64,000 nucleotides of DNA from Streptomyces mangrovisoli (GTDB lineage: Bacteria > Actinomycetota > Actinomycetes > Streptomycetales > Streptomycetaceae), in the NCBI RefSeq assembly GCF_000974985.2, contig NZ_LAVA02000015.1, forward strand, positions 1 to 64,000. The letters run 5' to 3'. The position numbers and the translations under genes are program-made. The notes under the pieces are model-generated. The model did not search any database and was not told the origin of the DNA. It saw nothing but the letters and a program-made list of their open reading frames with translations. Below are positions 17,522 to 27,217 of the stretch, piece by piece (within the stretch, counting starts at the first letter, position 1; every line of letters starts with the position of its first letter).

Positions 17522-17802
17522 GCGCGGCGGTGACGATCCCGGACCGAGATCGGCCTTCACGATCCTTCACCGCGCGCGGCCGCGCGCGGCTTCGCCCGGC
17601 CAGGCCGTGCATGCCAGGCCGTGCACCGGTTCACCCGGAAGTGGCGGGCGGTGCGGGGAACCGGAGGCGGGCCCCGGACGTTGGGGATTTCGTGAGAAGT
17701 CCATGAGAGGTCGGTCGCGGGCGACGACGTCGCCCTGACCGGGCCCGGCATGGACGGCTCCGCCAGGGGTTGTCTGGTAGCGGGGAAGGGGGGTGCGGAT
17801 CG

Positions 17803-18408
17803 GTGCGAGCTCTCGGCGGACTCTGGCGCTGGCGGCGCAATCCGCTGCGCCGCACGACCGATCTGGTCGAGGCGTGGGTGGCGCTGGTGGCCACGCTGCT
17901 GATCCTGGTGGCCGCACCGGTGATCGGCGCGGTCGTCGGCGACGTGGCCCAACGGGCCCTCCAGCGTTCGGTGCACGACCAGCAGCGCTCCCACCGGCTG
18001 GTGACCGCCACGGTGGTACGGCCGTTGAAGGGGAACCCGGTCGAGTCCGACCCCGACACCACCTCCGCCCACGACACCCGCAGCCGCGTGGAGGCGGACT
18101 GGACCGCGCCGGACGGCTCCGCGCACCGCGGCGCGCTGACCACCGCGCTCGGCTCCCCGCACAAGGGGGACCACTTCGCGATATGGACGGACCGTCAGGG
18201 CCGTCTCGTCACCCGCCCGCTGGACGCCGCGACGGCCACGACCCATGCCGTGCTGGCCGGGTTCGGGGCCGCGATGCTCGCGGCGGCCGTGGTGGAGGGC
18301 GCGCGGAGACTGATCGTCTGGCGCCTGGTCCGCCGTCGGTACGCGCGATGGGACCAGGCATGGGACAAGGCCGGTCCGGACTGGGGCAGGACCGGAACCG
18401 GCAGCTGA
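17803..18408 (+). CDS. Rv1733c-like membrane protein
   Basis: 201 aa from GTG at 17803, preceded by a GAAGGGGGGTG ribosome site; an upstream TTG at 17770 is less likely. Two membrane segments flank an extracytoplasmic beta-rich region: VALVATLLILVAAPVIGAVVG (about 22-42) and AVLAGFGAAMLAAAVVEGARR (about 145-165). RNPLRRTTDLVEAWV, HRLVTATV and GDHFAIWTDRQGRLVTRP match the Rv1733c family of Actinobacteria, of unknown function. A strong terminator hairpin follows directly. Confidence 0.8.
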   Translation: MRALGGLWRWRRNPLRRTTDLVEAWVALVATLLILVAAPVIGAVVGDVAQRALQRSVHDQQRSHRLVTATVVRPLKGNPVESDPDTTSAHDTRSRVEADWTAPDGSAHRGALTTALGSPHKGDHFAIWTDRQGRLVTRPLDAATATTHAVLAGFGAAMLAAAVVEGARRLIVWRLVRRRYARWDQAWDKAGPDWGRTGTGS

Positions 18409-18413
18409 CCGCG

Positions 18414-18440
18414 CCAGTGCCTTTCGGCGAAAGGCACTGG
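18414..18440 (+). terminator. Perfect 11-bp stem terminator hairpin
   Basis: CCAGTGCCTTT (18414-18424) and AAAGGCACTGG (18430-18440) are exact reverse complements with a 5-nt CGGCG loop. It starts 5 bp past the stop of the Rv1733c-like gene. No T tract follows. Confidence 0.8.
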
Positions 18441-18594
18441 GCCTCTGGTCAACCCGCGGCCTGCGCGCACGCTACGGTGGACCGCCGAGACTCTTCGGCA
18501 TCGACCCGCGCGCGAGCGAGCCGCAGGGCGGCCCCGTGGCGCCCCGAAGGCGAACGAGCAGTCCGGTACGACGAGGTGGGGGCACGGCAACACC

Positions 18595-21033
18595 ATGGCA
18601 CAGGGCACGGTCCAGGTGACGCACACCGGCACGTCGCGGTGGCGGCGCCGCACAGGTGAGTACGCTTCGCTCGCCGACGCCCTGGAGGCCGCGGCGGACG
18701 GCGATGTCCTCACCGTCGCGCCCGGCACCTACCGGGAGAATCTCGTCGTCCAGCGGGCCGTGACGCTGCGCGGCCCCGAGGGCGCGCCCGGCGCGGTGCG
18801 CATCGCGCCCGCCGACGGCGTGCCGCTGACCGTGCGGGCCTCCGCGATCGTCCAGGACCTGCATGTCGAGGGCCAGGACGCGGCCGCCCCCGCGCTGCTG
18901 GTGGAGGAGGGCACCCCGGAGCTGCTGGACGTACGGATCGTGACCCGCTCCGCGGCCGGGATCGAGGTCCGCGGCGGCGCCCGCCCGACGGTGCGCCGCT
19001 GCACCGTGGACAACCCGGCCGGCATCGGCATCGCCGTGTACGACGGCGCGGGCGGGGTGTTCGAGGAGTGCGAGGTCGTCGCCGCCGGGCAGTCCGCGGT
19101 GGCCGTGCGCGGGGGCGCGCACCCGCGCCTCGAGCGCTGCCGGATGCACCATGCCACCGGCGCCGGTCTGACCGTGACCGGGGAGAACTCGGCGGTGGAG
19201 GCCGTCGGTTGCGAGGTGTACGAGGTCCGCAACAGCGGGGTGCAGGTCACCTCGGGTGCCACGGCGCATCTCACCGACTGCGAGGTGCACCGCACCGACG
19301 CGGACGGCGTCACCCTGGACACCGACGCCGTCCTGACGCTCGCGGACTGCCGGATCCACGACATCCCCGAGAACGCGGTGGACCTGCGCTCGCGTTCGGT
19401 GCTGACGCTGACCCGCACGACCGTCCACCGGTTCGGGCGCAACGGCCTGTCGGTGTGGGACCCGGGCACGCGGGTGGACGCCAACCAGTGCGAGATCTTC
19501 GACAGCACCGGCGACTATCCGGCGGTGTGGGTGAGCGACGGCGCGACCGCCGTGCTCGACGCGTGCCGGGTGCACGACGTGCCGGACGCGCTGTTCGTGC
19601 TGGACCGCGGTTCACGCGCGGACGTCGTCGACAGCGACCTGACCCAGGTGCGCAACACCGCCGTGTCGGTGAGCGACGGCGCGACCGCCCAGCTCGACGA
19701 CTGCCGTATCCGGGAGGCGGCCACCGGAGCCTGGTTCCGCGACCACGGCAGCGGCGGCACGCTCGCCAACTGCACGGTGGAGGCCGTCCAGACGGGCGTG
19801 ATCGTCACCAAGGGCGCCGACCCCACCATCGAGCGCTGCACGGTCACCTCTCCCGCCGAGGCGGGCGTGTACGTGTCGGCGGGCGGCAGAGGCAGCTTCC
19901 TCGGCTGCCGGGTGACGGGCAGCGCCGGCTACGGCTTCCATGTCATAGACGGCTGCCGTACGACGCTGCGGAAGTGCCGCACCGAGCGCTGCGCGCGCGG
20001 GGGTTACGAGTTCGCGGAGGCCCCCGACGCGGCACCCGGCAGCGGACCGGTCGTGGAGGACTGCACCAGCGACGAGAGCGGCGGCGTCCGCACCCCGGGC
20101 ACGCCCTCGGAGCCCGCCGTGCTGACGGCCACCCAGACCCCCGGGCTGCTCGGCACCGTCCCCGCCCCGCGGGTCACCCCCGCCCCGGAGCCCGTCGCCG
20201 CGGACGGACCGGAGCCGTCGTCACGCACGTCGAAGGCCGTGCTGGGCGAACTGGACGCGCTGGTGGGCCTGGAGAGCGTCAAGCGGGAGGTGCGCGCGCT
20301 CACCGACATGATCGAGGTGGGCCGGCGCCGCCGCGAGGCGGGCCTGAAGGCCGCCTCGGTCAAGCGGCACCTCGTGTTCACCGGCTCCCCCGGCACCGGC
20401 AAGACCACGGTCGCCCGGCTCTACGGCGAGATCCTCGCCTCCCTCGGCGTCCTGGAGAAGGGGCATTTGGTGGAGGTGTCCCGGGTCGACCTGGTCGGCG
20501 AGCACATCGGCTCGACCGCGATCCGCACCCAGGAGGCCTTCGACCGGGCCCGCGGCGGCGTGCTGTTCATCGACGAGGCGTACGCGCTCTCGCCGGAGGA
20601 CGCCGGGCGCGACTTCGGCAAGGAGGCCATCGACACCCTGGTGAAGCTGATGGAGGACCACCGCGACGCCGTGGTGGTGATCGTCGCCGGGTACACGGCC
20701 GAGATGGAGCGGTTCCTCTCGGTGAACCCGGGTGTCGCCTCCCGCTTCTCGCGCACCATCACCTTCAGCGACTACGGCCCCGACGAGTTGCTGCGGATCG
20801 TGGAGCAGCAGACCGACGAGCACGAGTACCGGCTGACGCCGGGCGCGGCGCAGGCGCTGGTGCGGTACTTCACGGCGATCCCGAAGGGCGCGGCCTTCGG
20901 CAACGGGCGCACCGCGCGGCAGACCTTCGAGGCGATGGTGGAGCGGCACGCGAGCCGGGTGGCCCAGCTGGACGAGCCCAGCACCGACGATCTCACCCTG
21001 CTCTACGCCGAGGACCTGCCCGAGCCGTCCTGA
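18595..21033 (+). CDS. Right-handed beta-helix protein fused to a CbxX/EccA-type AAA+ ATPase
   Basis: 812 aa. Residues about 20-490 are parallel beta-helix repeats, recurring as short turns with DCxVHxT/RCxV and SDGATAxLDxCRI patterns (NosD/pectate-lyase fold). A Pro-rich linker follows, then an AAA+ domain (about 545-800) of the CbxX/SpoVK/EccA group: [22 protein letters not shown], Walker A GSPGTGKT, Walker B VLFIDEAYAL, NPGVASRFSRTI and sensor-2 NGRTARQTFEAM. In ESX secretion EccA pairs this ATPase with TPR repeats; here the substrate-binding part seems to be a beta-helix. ATG with GGGGGCACGGCAACACC upstream. Its 3' end overlaps the convergent membrane hydrolase by 31 bp. Confidence 0.88.
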   Translation: MAQGTVQVTHTGTSRWRRRTGEYASLADALEAAADGDVLTVAPGTYRENLVVQRAVTLRGPEGAPGAVRIAPADGVPLTVRASAIVQDLHVEGQDAAAPALLVEEGTPELLDVRIVTRSAAGIEVRGGARPTVRRCTVDNPAGIGIAVYDGAGGVFEECEVVAAGQSAVAVRGGAHPRLERCRMHHATGAGLTVTGENSAVEAVGCEVYEVRNSGVQVTSGATAHLTDCEVHRTDADGVTLDTDAVLTLADCRIHDIPENAVDLRSRSVLTLTRTTVHRFGRNGLSVWDPGTRVDANQCEIFDSTGDYPAVWVSDGATAVLDACRVHDVPDALFVLDRGSRADVVDSDLTQVRNTAVSVSDGATAQLDDCRIREAATGAWFRDHGSGGTLANCTVEAVQTGVIVTKGADPTIERCTVTSPAEAGVYVSAGGRGSFLGCRVTGSAGYGFHVIDGCRTTLRKCRTERCARGGYEFAEAPDAAPGSGPVVEDCTSDESGGVRTPGTPSEPAVLTATQTPGLLGTVPAPRVTPAPEPVAADGPEPSSRTSKAVLGELDALVGLESVKREVRALTDMIEVGRRRREAGLKAASVKRHLVFTGSPGTGKTTVARLYGEILASLGVLEKGHLVEVSRVDLVGEHIGSTAIRTQEAFDRARGGVLFIDEAYALSPEDAGRDFGKEAIDTLVKLMEDHRDAVVVIVAGYTAEMERFLSVNPGVASRFSRTITFSDYGPDELLRIVEQQTDEHEYRLTPGAAQALVRYFTAIPKGAAFGNGRTARQTFEAMVERHASRVAQLDEPSTDDLTLLYAEDLPEPS

Positions 21034-23573
21034 CCGGTCCCGGCACCGGGGCGCCGCCCGCTCCCGGCACCGGGGCGCTGGCCGGGCAGGGCCGCGGGCA
21101 GCCGGGCCAGCAGCCGGGCCCGCTCCTCGGCGAACACCGGGTCCGCCGGGTAGTCGAAGTGGCCGAGGATCGGGGCGGGCAGCGGATACCGCGCGGTGCG
21201 GCCGTAGGCGAGCGGATCCCGGAGCGGGGCGCGGTCCACCTCGGGTCCGCAGGCCCCGGGCAGCAGGATCGGGCCGCCGATGGGATCCGTGAGCCGGTAC
21301 AGATTGCGCCAGCACGCCACCTCGTGGTGGAGCGCGGTCAGCGCGGCCGGGCCGAAGTGGGCGGGGAACCAGCGCCCGTAGAGGCGTTCCAGCGGGGAGC
21401 CGTAGGTGAGCAGGGCGACGCGGCGGCGGACGGCCGGGGTGAGCTGCCAGGCCGCGGCGGCGGCGAGGACGCTGCCCTGGGAATGACCGGAGAGCACGAG
21501 CCGGCCGCCCGTGGCGCGGGTCCAGGTGGTGATCCGCCAGGTCAGGTCCGGTACGGCGCGCTCGGCGTAGCAGGGCGGCGCGAAGGGGTGGGCGGCGCGC
21601 GGCCAGAAGGTGCCGACGTCCCAGAGGATGCCGATGGTGCGGCGCGCGGCGGCGTCCTTGTAGGCGCGTCTGCCCCAGGTGACGAACAGCAGGAAGCCGA
21701 GCCCGACGAGCCAGGAGCCGAGGGTCTGCGCGGCCTCGGCGGCGCCGCGGAGCAGGGCGGGCAGGTCCCGCGCGGCCGCGGCCGGCGGCTCGCCGGTGGC
21801 CTGCGCGCCCGCCAGGGCCGCCGCGCCCAGCAGGAAGGTGCCGGCCGCGGTGACCCCGGCGACCAGGGGTCCGCGGTCGGTGAGCCGCGCCAGGGCGCGG
21901 GTGCGGGCGATACGGCGGGTGCGGGCGGGATCCCGCGGCTCGTCGGGCCGGTCGGGCCGTACGGCGGCGCGTTCCGTACGGGCGAGCAGACGGGTGCGCC
22001 GGGCGAGCAGGGCGCCGAGCGGCAGCAGGATCGCGAGCAGCGCCGGGATGGTGGAGGACTGCCAGGTCAGCAGCACCGGCGGGCCGGGGATCGAGGCCGC
22101 GGTGCCATCCAGCCAGTCCGCCACGCGCTGCGCGAGACCCGCGGAGATCACACCGCCGAGGGCGCAGCCGAGCAGGGCGACCGCGGGACCGACGAGGCCG
22201 TGCAGCGCGGCGCGGGGCGCGGGGTGGGTGCGGTGCAGCAGGTGCGCGCAGGCCGCGAGGGCGAGGACCAGGACGCCCTGGGTGAGGGCGAGGGCGGCGA
22301 AGGCGGGTTCGCCGGGCAGCCGTCCGGCGGAGGCTCGGCCCGGGGCGGACAGCACCGCGTGGGCCAGGGCGAGCAGCAGCAGGGCCAGGGCGCCGAGGGG
22401 CAGCCCGCGTACGAGGTGGGCGTCGATGCGCCGGTCGAGGCGGTGCTCGCTGCGGCCGCGGCGGCAGACCACGGCGACCACGACGGCCGCCGCCGCGGCC
22501 AGCGCGGCCTCCAGCAGGCCGCCGAACCGGCCGCTCGGGCCGCCGCCGGGGCCGTCGTCGAGGCGGGTCACCGGCACGGTGACCGCGGCGGCGACGGTGA
22601 GCAGGCCCGCGGCCGTGTGCGCGGCGCGCAGCCGGGCCACCAGCCGACGGCCGTACCAGAAGCCCGGTCTGCCGAGCGCGGTGCGGTCGCCGTCGTCGGC
22701 CGCGGCGGGGGTCGGCGGCCGCTGGGACTCGTAGGCGGCCCAGGTGCGGTGGGAGAGGTACCAGAGCAGGGCGACGAGCGTGGCGGGCGCGAGGGCGGCC
22801 AGGGCGAGTCTGCGGCCGGGCGCGCTCCACCAGCCGGCGCCGGAGCCGACGGGCGAGACGGGGCCGAGCCAGGAGTGGCGGCGGGCGCAGGCGGGGGTGC
22901 CCGCGCACTGCCAGGCGACCAGGTCCAGCGCCACCTCGCAGGCGGCGGCCACCAGCAGCACGGTCAGGGTCAGCCCGGCCAGCCGGACCAGCAGGCCGTA
23001 GCAGCGCACGGTGCGGCGTCTGCCGCGGGCGGCGGGGCGCATCCAGTGGGCGAGGTTGACGACCATGAACGGCAGCAGCAGGAGCCACAGGGCGCGGGCG
23101 CCGTTGCCTGAGGTCAGGTTGCACCAGACGTACGCCTCGCGGACCGGGCCCGTGCGGTTGCCGCGGGGGCGGGGCGAGGCATCGGCGTCCGCTTCCGATT
23201 CCGCTTCTTCGGCGGCGGCTCGGTCCGCGGGGGGTTGCTCCGCGGCCGCTTCCGCCGCGTCGGCCCGGTCCTCGGCCGCTTCTTCCGCGGCGGCGTCCGC
23301 CCCTTGGGAGTCCTCCGCGTCGGCGTCCTCCGCGCGCCGGAACACGGCCGCCGTGTCGTCGCCGGTGATCCGCACGGTGCGGGGGTCGCCGAGCATCTTC
23401 TGCGGTGTCGTGCCGCCGACCCCGTGCACCAGCAGCTCCAGAGCGATCACGGTGGCGTGGGGGTGGGCACCCTCCTGCGCGCGTTCCACTTCTCCTCGCA
23501 CCTCCGCCTCGGGCCGCCGCCGGTGTGTCCGTGCGGCCACCAGGATGTCCGGGGGCGTCGCTTCGCGCACCAC
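21003..23573 (-). CDS. Polytopic membrane protein with an alpha/beta-hydrolase (lipase-type) region
   Basis: 856 aa from GTG at 23573; GTG at 23450 is an alternative. The N-terminus carries IALELLVHGVGGTTPQKMLGDP, an oxyanion-type HGxGG motif, then an acidic Ala/Glu/Asp stretch and about ten membrane helices (about 150-560). The C-terminal quarter has the nucleophile elbow LVLSGHSQGSVLAAAAAW, a candidate acid in RLTDPIGGPILLPG and a histidine in ILGHFDYPAD, so a serine-hydrolase triad is possible. Related large Streptomyces proteins are annotated only as integral membrane proteins. Overlaps the convergent AAA+ gene by 31 bp. Substrate unknown; lipid or ester hydrolysis at the membrane is inference. 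Confidence 0.7.
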   Translation of the reverse strand: MVREATPPDILVAARTHRRRPEAEVRGEVERAQEGAHPHATVIALELLVHGVGGTTPQKMLGDPRTVRITGDDTAAVFRRAEDADAEDSQGADAAAEEAAEDRADAAEAAAEQPPADRAAAEEAESEADADASPRPRGNRTGPVREAYVWCNLTSGNGARALWLLLLPFMVVNLAHWMRPAARGRRRTVRCYGLLVRLAGLTLTVLLVAAACEVALDLVAWQCAGTPACARRHSWLGPVSPVGSGAGWWSAPGRRLALAALAPATLVALLWYLSHRTWAAYESQRPPTPAAADDGDRTALGRPGFWYGRRLVARLRAAHTAAGLLTVAAAVTVPVTRLDDGPGGGPSGRFGGLLEAALAAAAAVVVAVVCRRGRSEHRLDRRIDAHLVRGLPLGALALLLLALAHAVLSAPGRASAGRLPGEPAFAALALTQGVLVLALAACAHLLHRTHPAPRAALHGLVGPAVALLGCALGGVISAGLAQRVADWLDGTAASIPGPPVLLTWQSSTIPALLAILLPLGALLARRTRLLARTERAAVRPDRPDEPRDPARTRRIARTRALARLTDRGPLVAGVTAAGTFLLGAAALAGAQATGEPPAAAARDLPALLRGAAEAAQTLGSWLVGLGFLLFVTWGRRAYKDAAARRTIGILWDVGTFWPRAAHPFAPPCYAERAVPDLTWRITTWTRATGGRLVLSGHSQGSVLAAAAAWQLTPAVRRRVALLTYGSPLERLYGRWFPAHFGPAALTALHHEVACWRNLYRLTDPIGGPILLPGACGPEVDRAPLRDPLAYGRTARYPLPAPILGHFDYPADPVFAEERARLLARLPAALPGQRPGAGSGRRPGAGTGQDGSGRSSA

Positions 23574-23779
23574 TCGTCACGGAAACTCCCCGATCCGTGT
23601 GACAAGCGGCCGTTCCACAAGGTGCCCGGCCTGCGGATCTGTGCCCGGACAGGTGTGCGCACCCGGGGGCGACCCGTGCGAGTATGAGACGTCCGCGCAC
23701 CGGTACGGGCCGCACGGCACGGTCGGAGCGGGTGCGGGGCGCGGGACGGACGGCTTGAGGCGAAAGGACCGGAGCGTAC

Positions 23780-24610
23780 GTGAGTGAGAATCAGAACCTC
23801 CTCGCGGAGCAGCGGCGCGCTCTGATCGTGGACGAGGTCCGGCGCCGCGGCGGGGTGCGGGTCAACGAACTGACCCGCAAACTCGGCGTGTCGGACATGA
23901 CGGTGCGGCGCGATCTGGACGCGCTGGCCCGCCAGGGCGTGCTGGAGAAGGTGCACGGCGGCGCGGTGCCGGTCGTGGAGGCGAGTACCCACGAGCCCGG
24001 CTTCGAGGCCAAGTCGGGCCTGGAGTTGACCGCCAAGGAGGACATCGCGCGGGCGGCCGCCGGGCTGGTGAAGCCGGGTTCCGCGATCGCGCTGTCCGGC
24101 GGTACGACGACGTTCGCGCTGGCGCACCAACTCCTCGACGTGGCCGACCTGACCGTGGTCACCAACTCGGTGCGGGTCGCGGATGTCTTCCACGCGGCGC
24201 AGCGCAGCTCGGGACCGCGCCAGGGCGGGGCGACGGTGGTGCTGACCGGAGGGGTGCGCACGCCGTCGGACTCGCTGGTGGGACCGGTCGCGGACCAGGC
24301 GATCGCGGCGCTCCACTTCGATCTGCTCTTCCTCGGCGTGCACGGGATATCGGTCGAGGCCGGTCTGTCCACACCCAACCTGGCGGAGGCCGAGACCAAT
24401 CGGCGCCTGGTGCAGTCGGCGCGGCAGGTCGTGGTGGTCGCGGACCACACCAAGTGGGGTGTGGTGGGCCTGAGTTCCTTCGCCGCGCTGGAGCAGGTCG
24501 ACGCGCTGGTGACGGACGCCGGGCTGCCGGCCGACGCGCGCGAGGAGATCGCGGAGCATCTGCCGCAGCTGATCGTGGCGGGCGAGACGCACGAGGCCAC
24601 AGACATCTGA
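23780..24610 (+). CDS. DeoR/GlpR family transcriptional regulator
   Basis: 276 aa from GTG at 23780, with GGAGCG 4 nt upstream. The N-terminal DeoR helix-turn-helix (QRRALIVDEVRRRGGVRVNELTRKLGVSDMTVRRDLDALARQGVLEKVHGGA) is followed by the sugar-phosphate-binding DeoR C-terminal domain (SGGTTTFALAHQL, TVVTNSVRVADV, VVLTGGVRTPSDSLVGPVA, LGVHGIS, VVADHTKWG). It should repress a sugar catabolic operon, but no such genes are adjacent, so the target is elsewhere or is itself. Its neighbour is an SRPBCC protein. Confidence 0.92.
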   Translation: MSENQNLLAEQRRALIVDEVRRRGGVRVNELTRKLGVSDMTVRRDLDALARQGVLEKVHGGAVPVVEASTHEPGFEAKSGLELTAKEDIARAAAGLVKPGSAIALSGGTTTFALAHQLLDVADLTVVTNSVRVADVFHAAQRSSGPRQGGATVVLTGGVRTPSDSLVGPVADQAIAALHFDLLFLGVHGISVEAGLSTPNLAEAETNRRLVQSARQVVVVADHTKWGVVGLSSFAALEQVDALVTDAGLPADAREEIAEHLPQLIVAGETHEATDI

Positions 24611-24684
24611 CGGCACGTCAACTAAGGTGTGGTGCCCCGGTCGACCGCCCGTCGCCCGGCGGCTTCGGCGAGGAGGTCCCGGTC

Positions 24685-25161
24685 ATGGTTCACCGACTGC
24701 GCCCGGAGGGGCTCGACTTCGCGGGGACGGCGCCGGTGCGGCTGGTCTTCGCCCGGCAGATCGCGGCATCGCCCGAGCGGGTCTTCCACGCGCTCGCCGA
24801 GGACGTGGCCGGGTGGCCCGAGTGGTTCACGGCGGTCGCCTCCGCACGGCCGGCCGGTGACGGCGCGGGGCGCGAGATCCGGCTGAAGGGCGGCACGCGC
24901 TTCACGGAGACGATCCTCGCGGCCAAGCCCGACGAGCTGTACGCCTACCGGGTCGACACCACCAACGCTCCGGGGATGCGCGCGCTGGTCGAGGAGTGGC
25001 GGCTCGCTCCGGCGGGCAGCGGCGGCACACGGGTGCAGTGGACGTTCGCCGCCGACGGCGCCGCTCCCTTCCGGGCCGTTCTGCGCCTGGCCCGGCCCGG
25101 TCTCGGCCGTTCCTTCCGGGGTGCGGTCACCGCGCTGGACCGGCGGCTCGCGGCGGCATGA
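24685..25161 (+). CDS. SRPBCC family protein
   Basis: 158 aa from ATG at 24685 with a good GAGGAGGTCC ribosome site; 74 bp after the DeoR gene on the same strand. FARQIAASPERVFHALAEDVAGWPEWFTAVASARP is the START/polyketide-cyclase-like N-terminus, and LVEEWRLAPAGSGGTRVQWTFAAD plus ALDRRLAAA complete the helix-grip fold. These proteins bind hydrophobic ligands in a cavity. No catalytic residues can be named. Confidence 0.85.
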   Translation: MVHRLRPEGLDFAGTAPVRLVFARQIAASPERVFHALAEDVAGWPEWFTAVASARPAGDGAGREIRLKGGTRFTETILAAKPDELYAYRVDTTNAPGMRALVEEWRLAPAGSGGTRVQWTFAADGAAPFRAVLRLARPGLGRSFRGAVTALDRRLAAA

Positions 25162-25229
25162 GCCCGCCCCGGTAAGGGCCGGGCCCCCCGGGGCGCCCGG
25201 AGCCGTGCGGCCGTGGCGCCACGAGACGG

Positions 25230-26354
25230 TCAGTGCGGCCACACGCCCGTCTCCAGCAGGGTCGCGATCGTCGCCGCGTACGGCGCGATGTCCAGGCCCT
25301 GTTCGGCCAGCCACGCGTCCGAGTAGTACTTGTCGAGATACCGGTCGCCCGGGTCGCAGAGCAGGGTCACGACACTGCCCTGCCGCCCCTCGGCCACCAT
25401 CTCCGCGACGATCCGCAGGGCGCTCCACAGCCCGGTGCCGGTCGAGCCGCCCGCCTTGCGGCCGATGGCGCCCTCCAGCGCGCGGACCGTGGCGATCGCG
25501 GCCGCGTCGGGCACCTTCATCATCCGGTCGATGGCGCCGGGCACGAAGCTGGGCTCCATGCGGGGCCGGCCGATGCCCTCGATACGGGAGCCGCAGTCGC
25601 AGGTGACGTCCGGATCGCCGGTAGTCCAGCCCTCGAAGAAGCAGGAGTTCTCCGGGTCGGCCACGCAGATGCGGGTGTCGTACTGCATGTAGTGCACATA
25701 GCGGGCGAGGGTCGCCGAGGTGCCGCCGGTGCCGGCCGTGGCGACGATCCACGCGGGCTCCGGGAACCGCTCCAGGCGCAGCTGGCGGAAGATGGACTCG
25801 GCGATGTTGTTGTTGCCGCGCCAGTCCGTGGCCCGCTCCGCGTAGGTGAACTGGTCCATGTAGTGGCCGCCGGTCTCCACCGCGAGGCGGGCCGACTCCT
25901 CGTACATCCGGCGCGAGTCGTCGACGAAGTGGCAGCGCCCGCCGTGGAATTCGATGAGCCGGCACTTCTCCGCGCTGGTCGTACGGGGCATGACGGCGAT
26001 GAACGGCACGCCGATCAGCTTCGCGAAGTACGCCTCGGAGACGGCCGTCGAGCCGCTGGACGCCTCGATCACCGGGCGGCCCGGACGGATCCAGCCATTG
26101 CACAGGCCGTAGAGGAAGAGCGAGCGGGCGAGCCGGTGTTTGAGGCTTCCGGTGGGGTGGGTCGACTCGTCCTTGAGGTAGAGGTCGATCCCCCAGCGCT
26201 CGGGCAACGGGAACTGGAGCAGATGCGAGTCGGCCGAGCGGTTCGCGTCGGCCTGGACCTTGCGGACCGCCTCCTTCAGCCAGCTGCGGTAGGCGGTGTC
26301 GCTGCGGTCGACATCGAGGGTGTCGCCGGTGCGGATCTGTGGGGTGGTGCTCAC
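25230..26354 (-). CDS. cds1: PLP-dependent cysteine synthase family protein, Cds1-like L-cysteine desulfhydrase
   Basis: 374 aa. Fold-type II PLP enzyme: the Schiff-base lysine is in [11 protein letters not shown] (about residue 73), substrate loop [10 protein letters not shown], phosphate-binding [15 protein letters not shown], and the C-terminal [14 protein letters not shown]. The extra [19 protein letters not shown] and length match Rv3684/Cds1 of Mycobacterium tuberculosis, which releases H2S from L-cysteine. No cysteine biosynthesis gene is adjacent. It is preceded by a 349-bp regulatory spacer. Cysteine synthase activity is a less likely alternative. Confidence 0.8.
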   Translation of the reverse strand: MSTTPQIRTGDTLDVDRSDTAYRSWLKEAVRKVQADANRSADSHLLQFPLPERWGIDLYLKDESTHPTGSLKHRLARSLFLYGLCNGWIRPGRPVIEASSGSTAVSEAYFAKLIGVPFIAVMPRTTSAEKCRLIEFHGGRCHFVDDSRRMYEESARLAVETGGHYMDQFTYAERATDWRGNNNIAESIFRQLRLERFPEPAWIVATAGTGGTSATLARYVHYMQYDTRICVADPENSCFFEGWTTGDPDVTCDCGSRIEGIGRPRMEPSFVPGAIDRMMKVPDAAAIATVRALEGAIGRKAGGSTGTGLWSALRIVAEMVAEGRQGSVVTLLCDPGDRYLDKYYSDAWLAEQGLDIAPYAATIATLLETGVWPH

Positions 26355-26703
26355 GGCGGGGCTCCTTACACGTCGCGCCGGCGGCGCGCGGCGCGGCCGA
26401 CACTTCGATCATAAGCACCATTCGAAACGCTTCCCACCTGCATAAACGCCTCTTTGACAAGCCCAAAGGCAGCCCTGGGGAGCGGCGCGCGAGGCAACCG
26501 GGGGGCGCACTCCGGGAAATGCTCCGGGTATCGGACACCGGCGAGCCATGTGTACTGGTGCGTGGCGCCGGTGGGGGGCAGACTGCACCGGGACGGGACG
26601 AACGTCCCGAACGGGGGCGCACACTGGATCACCCACCGGCCGGATCGCGCCCCGCGCGGGTACGGCCGGGCGGGACACGACACGCGCGAGGGGGCGGGTC
26701 AGC
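26355..26703. promoter_or_regulatory. 349-bp divergent spacer upstream of the Cds1-like gene
   Basis: An AT-richer core (26405-26460) contains TATGAT on the minus strand (26408-26413), a good -10 element 54 bp upstream of the desulfhydrase start; its -35 is not clear. A plus-strand TTTGACA at 26451-26457 is a -35-like match without an obvious partner. I see no riboswitch fold. The rest is GC-rich and unremarkable. Confidence 0.4.
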
Positions 26704-27030
26704 ATGGCGGAGCCGGAGTTCACGGCAACGGGCGTGCGGATCGGGAAAAGGCTGCGTTCACTCACCCGGGCCGGGCAGGTCCGCATCAACGACGGCAGGC
26801 TCGAACTGCTCACCAGCTACGGCAGCGAGATCGACTCGGCACCGGTGCAGGCCGTGCGCGCGTCGCGGCCGTGGTTCGCCGCACCGGACCGGGCGTTGGC
26901 CGATCTGAACGGCCAGCGGTATCTGCTCACGCTCGGCGCGCACGACCCCGCGCCGGGTGAGCCGGGGCCGCCCGCGGCACGCCGGTTCATCGAGGCCGTG
27001 CGCCAGGCGTCGGGCCGTCGTCGAGGCTGA
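26704..27030 (+). CDS. Conserved hypothetical protein
   Basis: 108 aa from ATG at 26704, with a GAGGGGGCGGG ribosome site. MAEPEFTATGVRIGKRLRSLTRAGQVRINDGRLELLTSYGSEIDSAPV then ALADLNGQRYLLTLGAHD: a small soluble basic protein with alternating beta-strand character, with no signal peptide or membrane segment. It resembles small Streptomyces proteins of unknown function. It may be co-transcribed with the downstream RsbW-like ATPase (187-bp gap). Confidence 0.65.
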   Translation: MAEPEFTATGVRIGKRLRSLTRAGQVRINDGRLELLTSYGSEIDSAPVQAVRASRPWFAAPDRALADLNGQRYLLTLGAHDPAPGEPGPPAARRFIEAVRQASGRRRG

Positions 27031-27217
27031 CCGGACCGCGAGTTGCGGGACGGGACCCCTTGGGCCACGCTTGTCTCACGTCACTCTGGGTTTACCGGCG
27101 ATAACGCTGCGAACCAGCCCGCCGGCCACGACAGCGGGCGGCGGCGTCCCGCCAGCGCCTCGCTGGATCGATCCGAACTCCGTGTTCTTCCGGACCTCAC
27201 GTCGGGGAGTCGCAGCC

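Noticed and set aside
19068..23111. Plus-strand open frame of 1347 codons across the beta-helix/AAA gene and the membrane hydrolase
   Set aside because: It is Arg/Gly/Pro-rich with no domain, and it overlaps two well-supported genes; a high-GC shadow.
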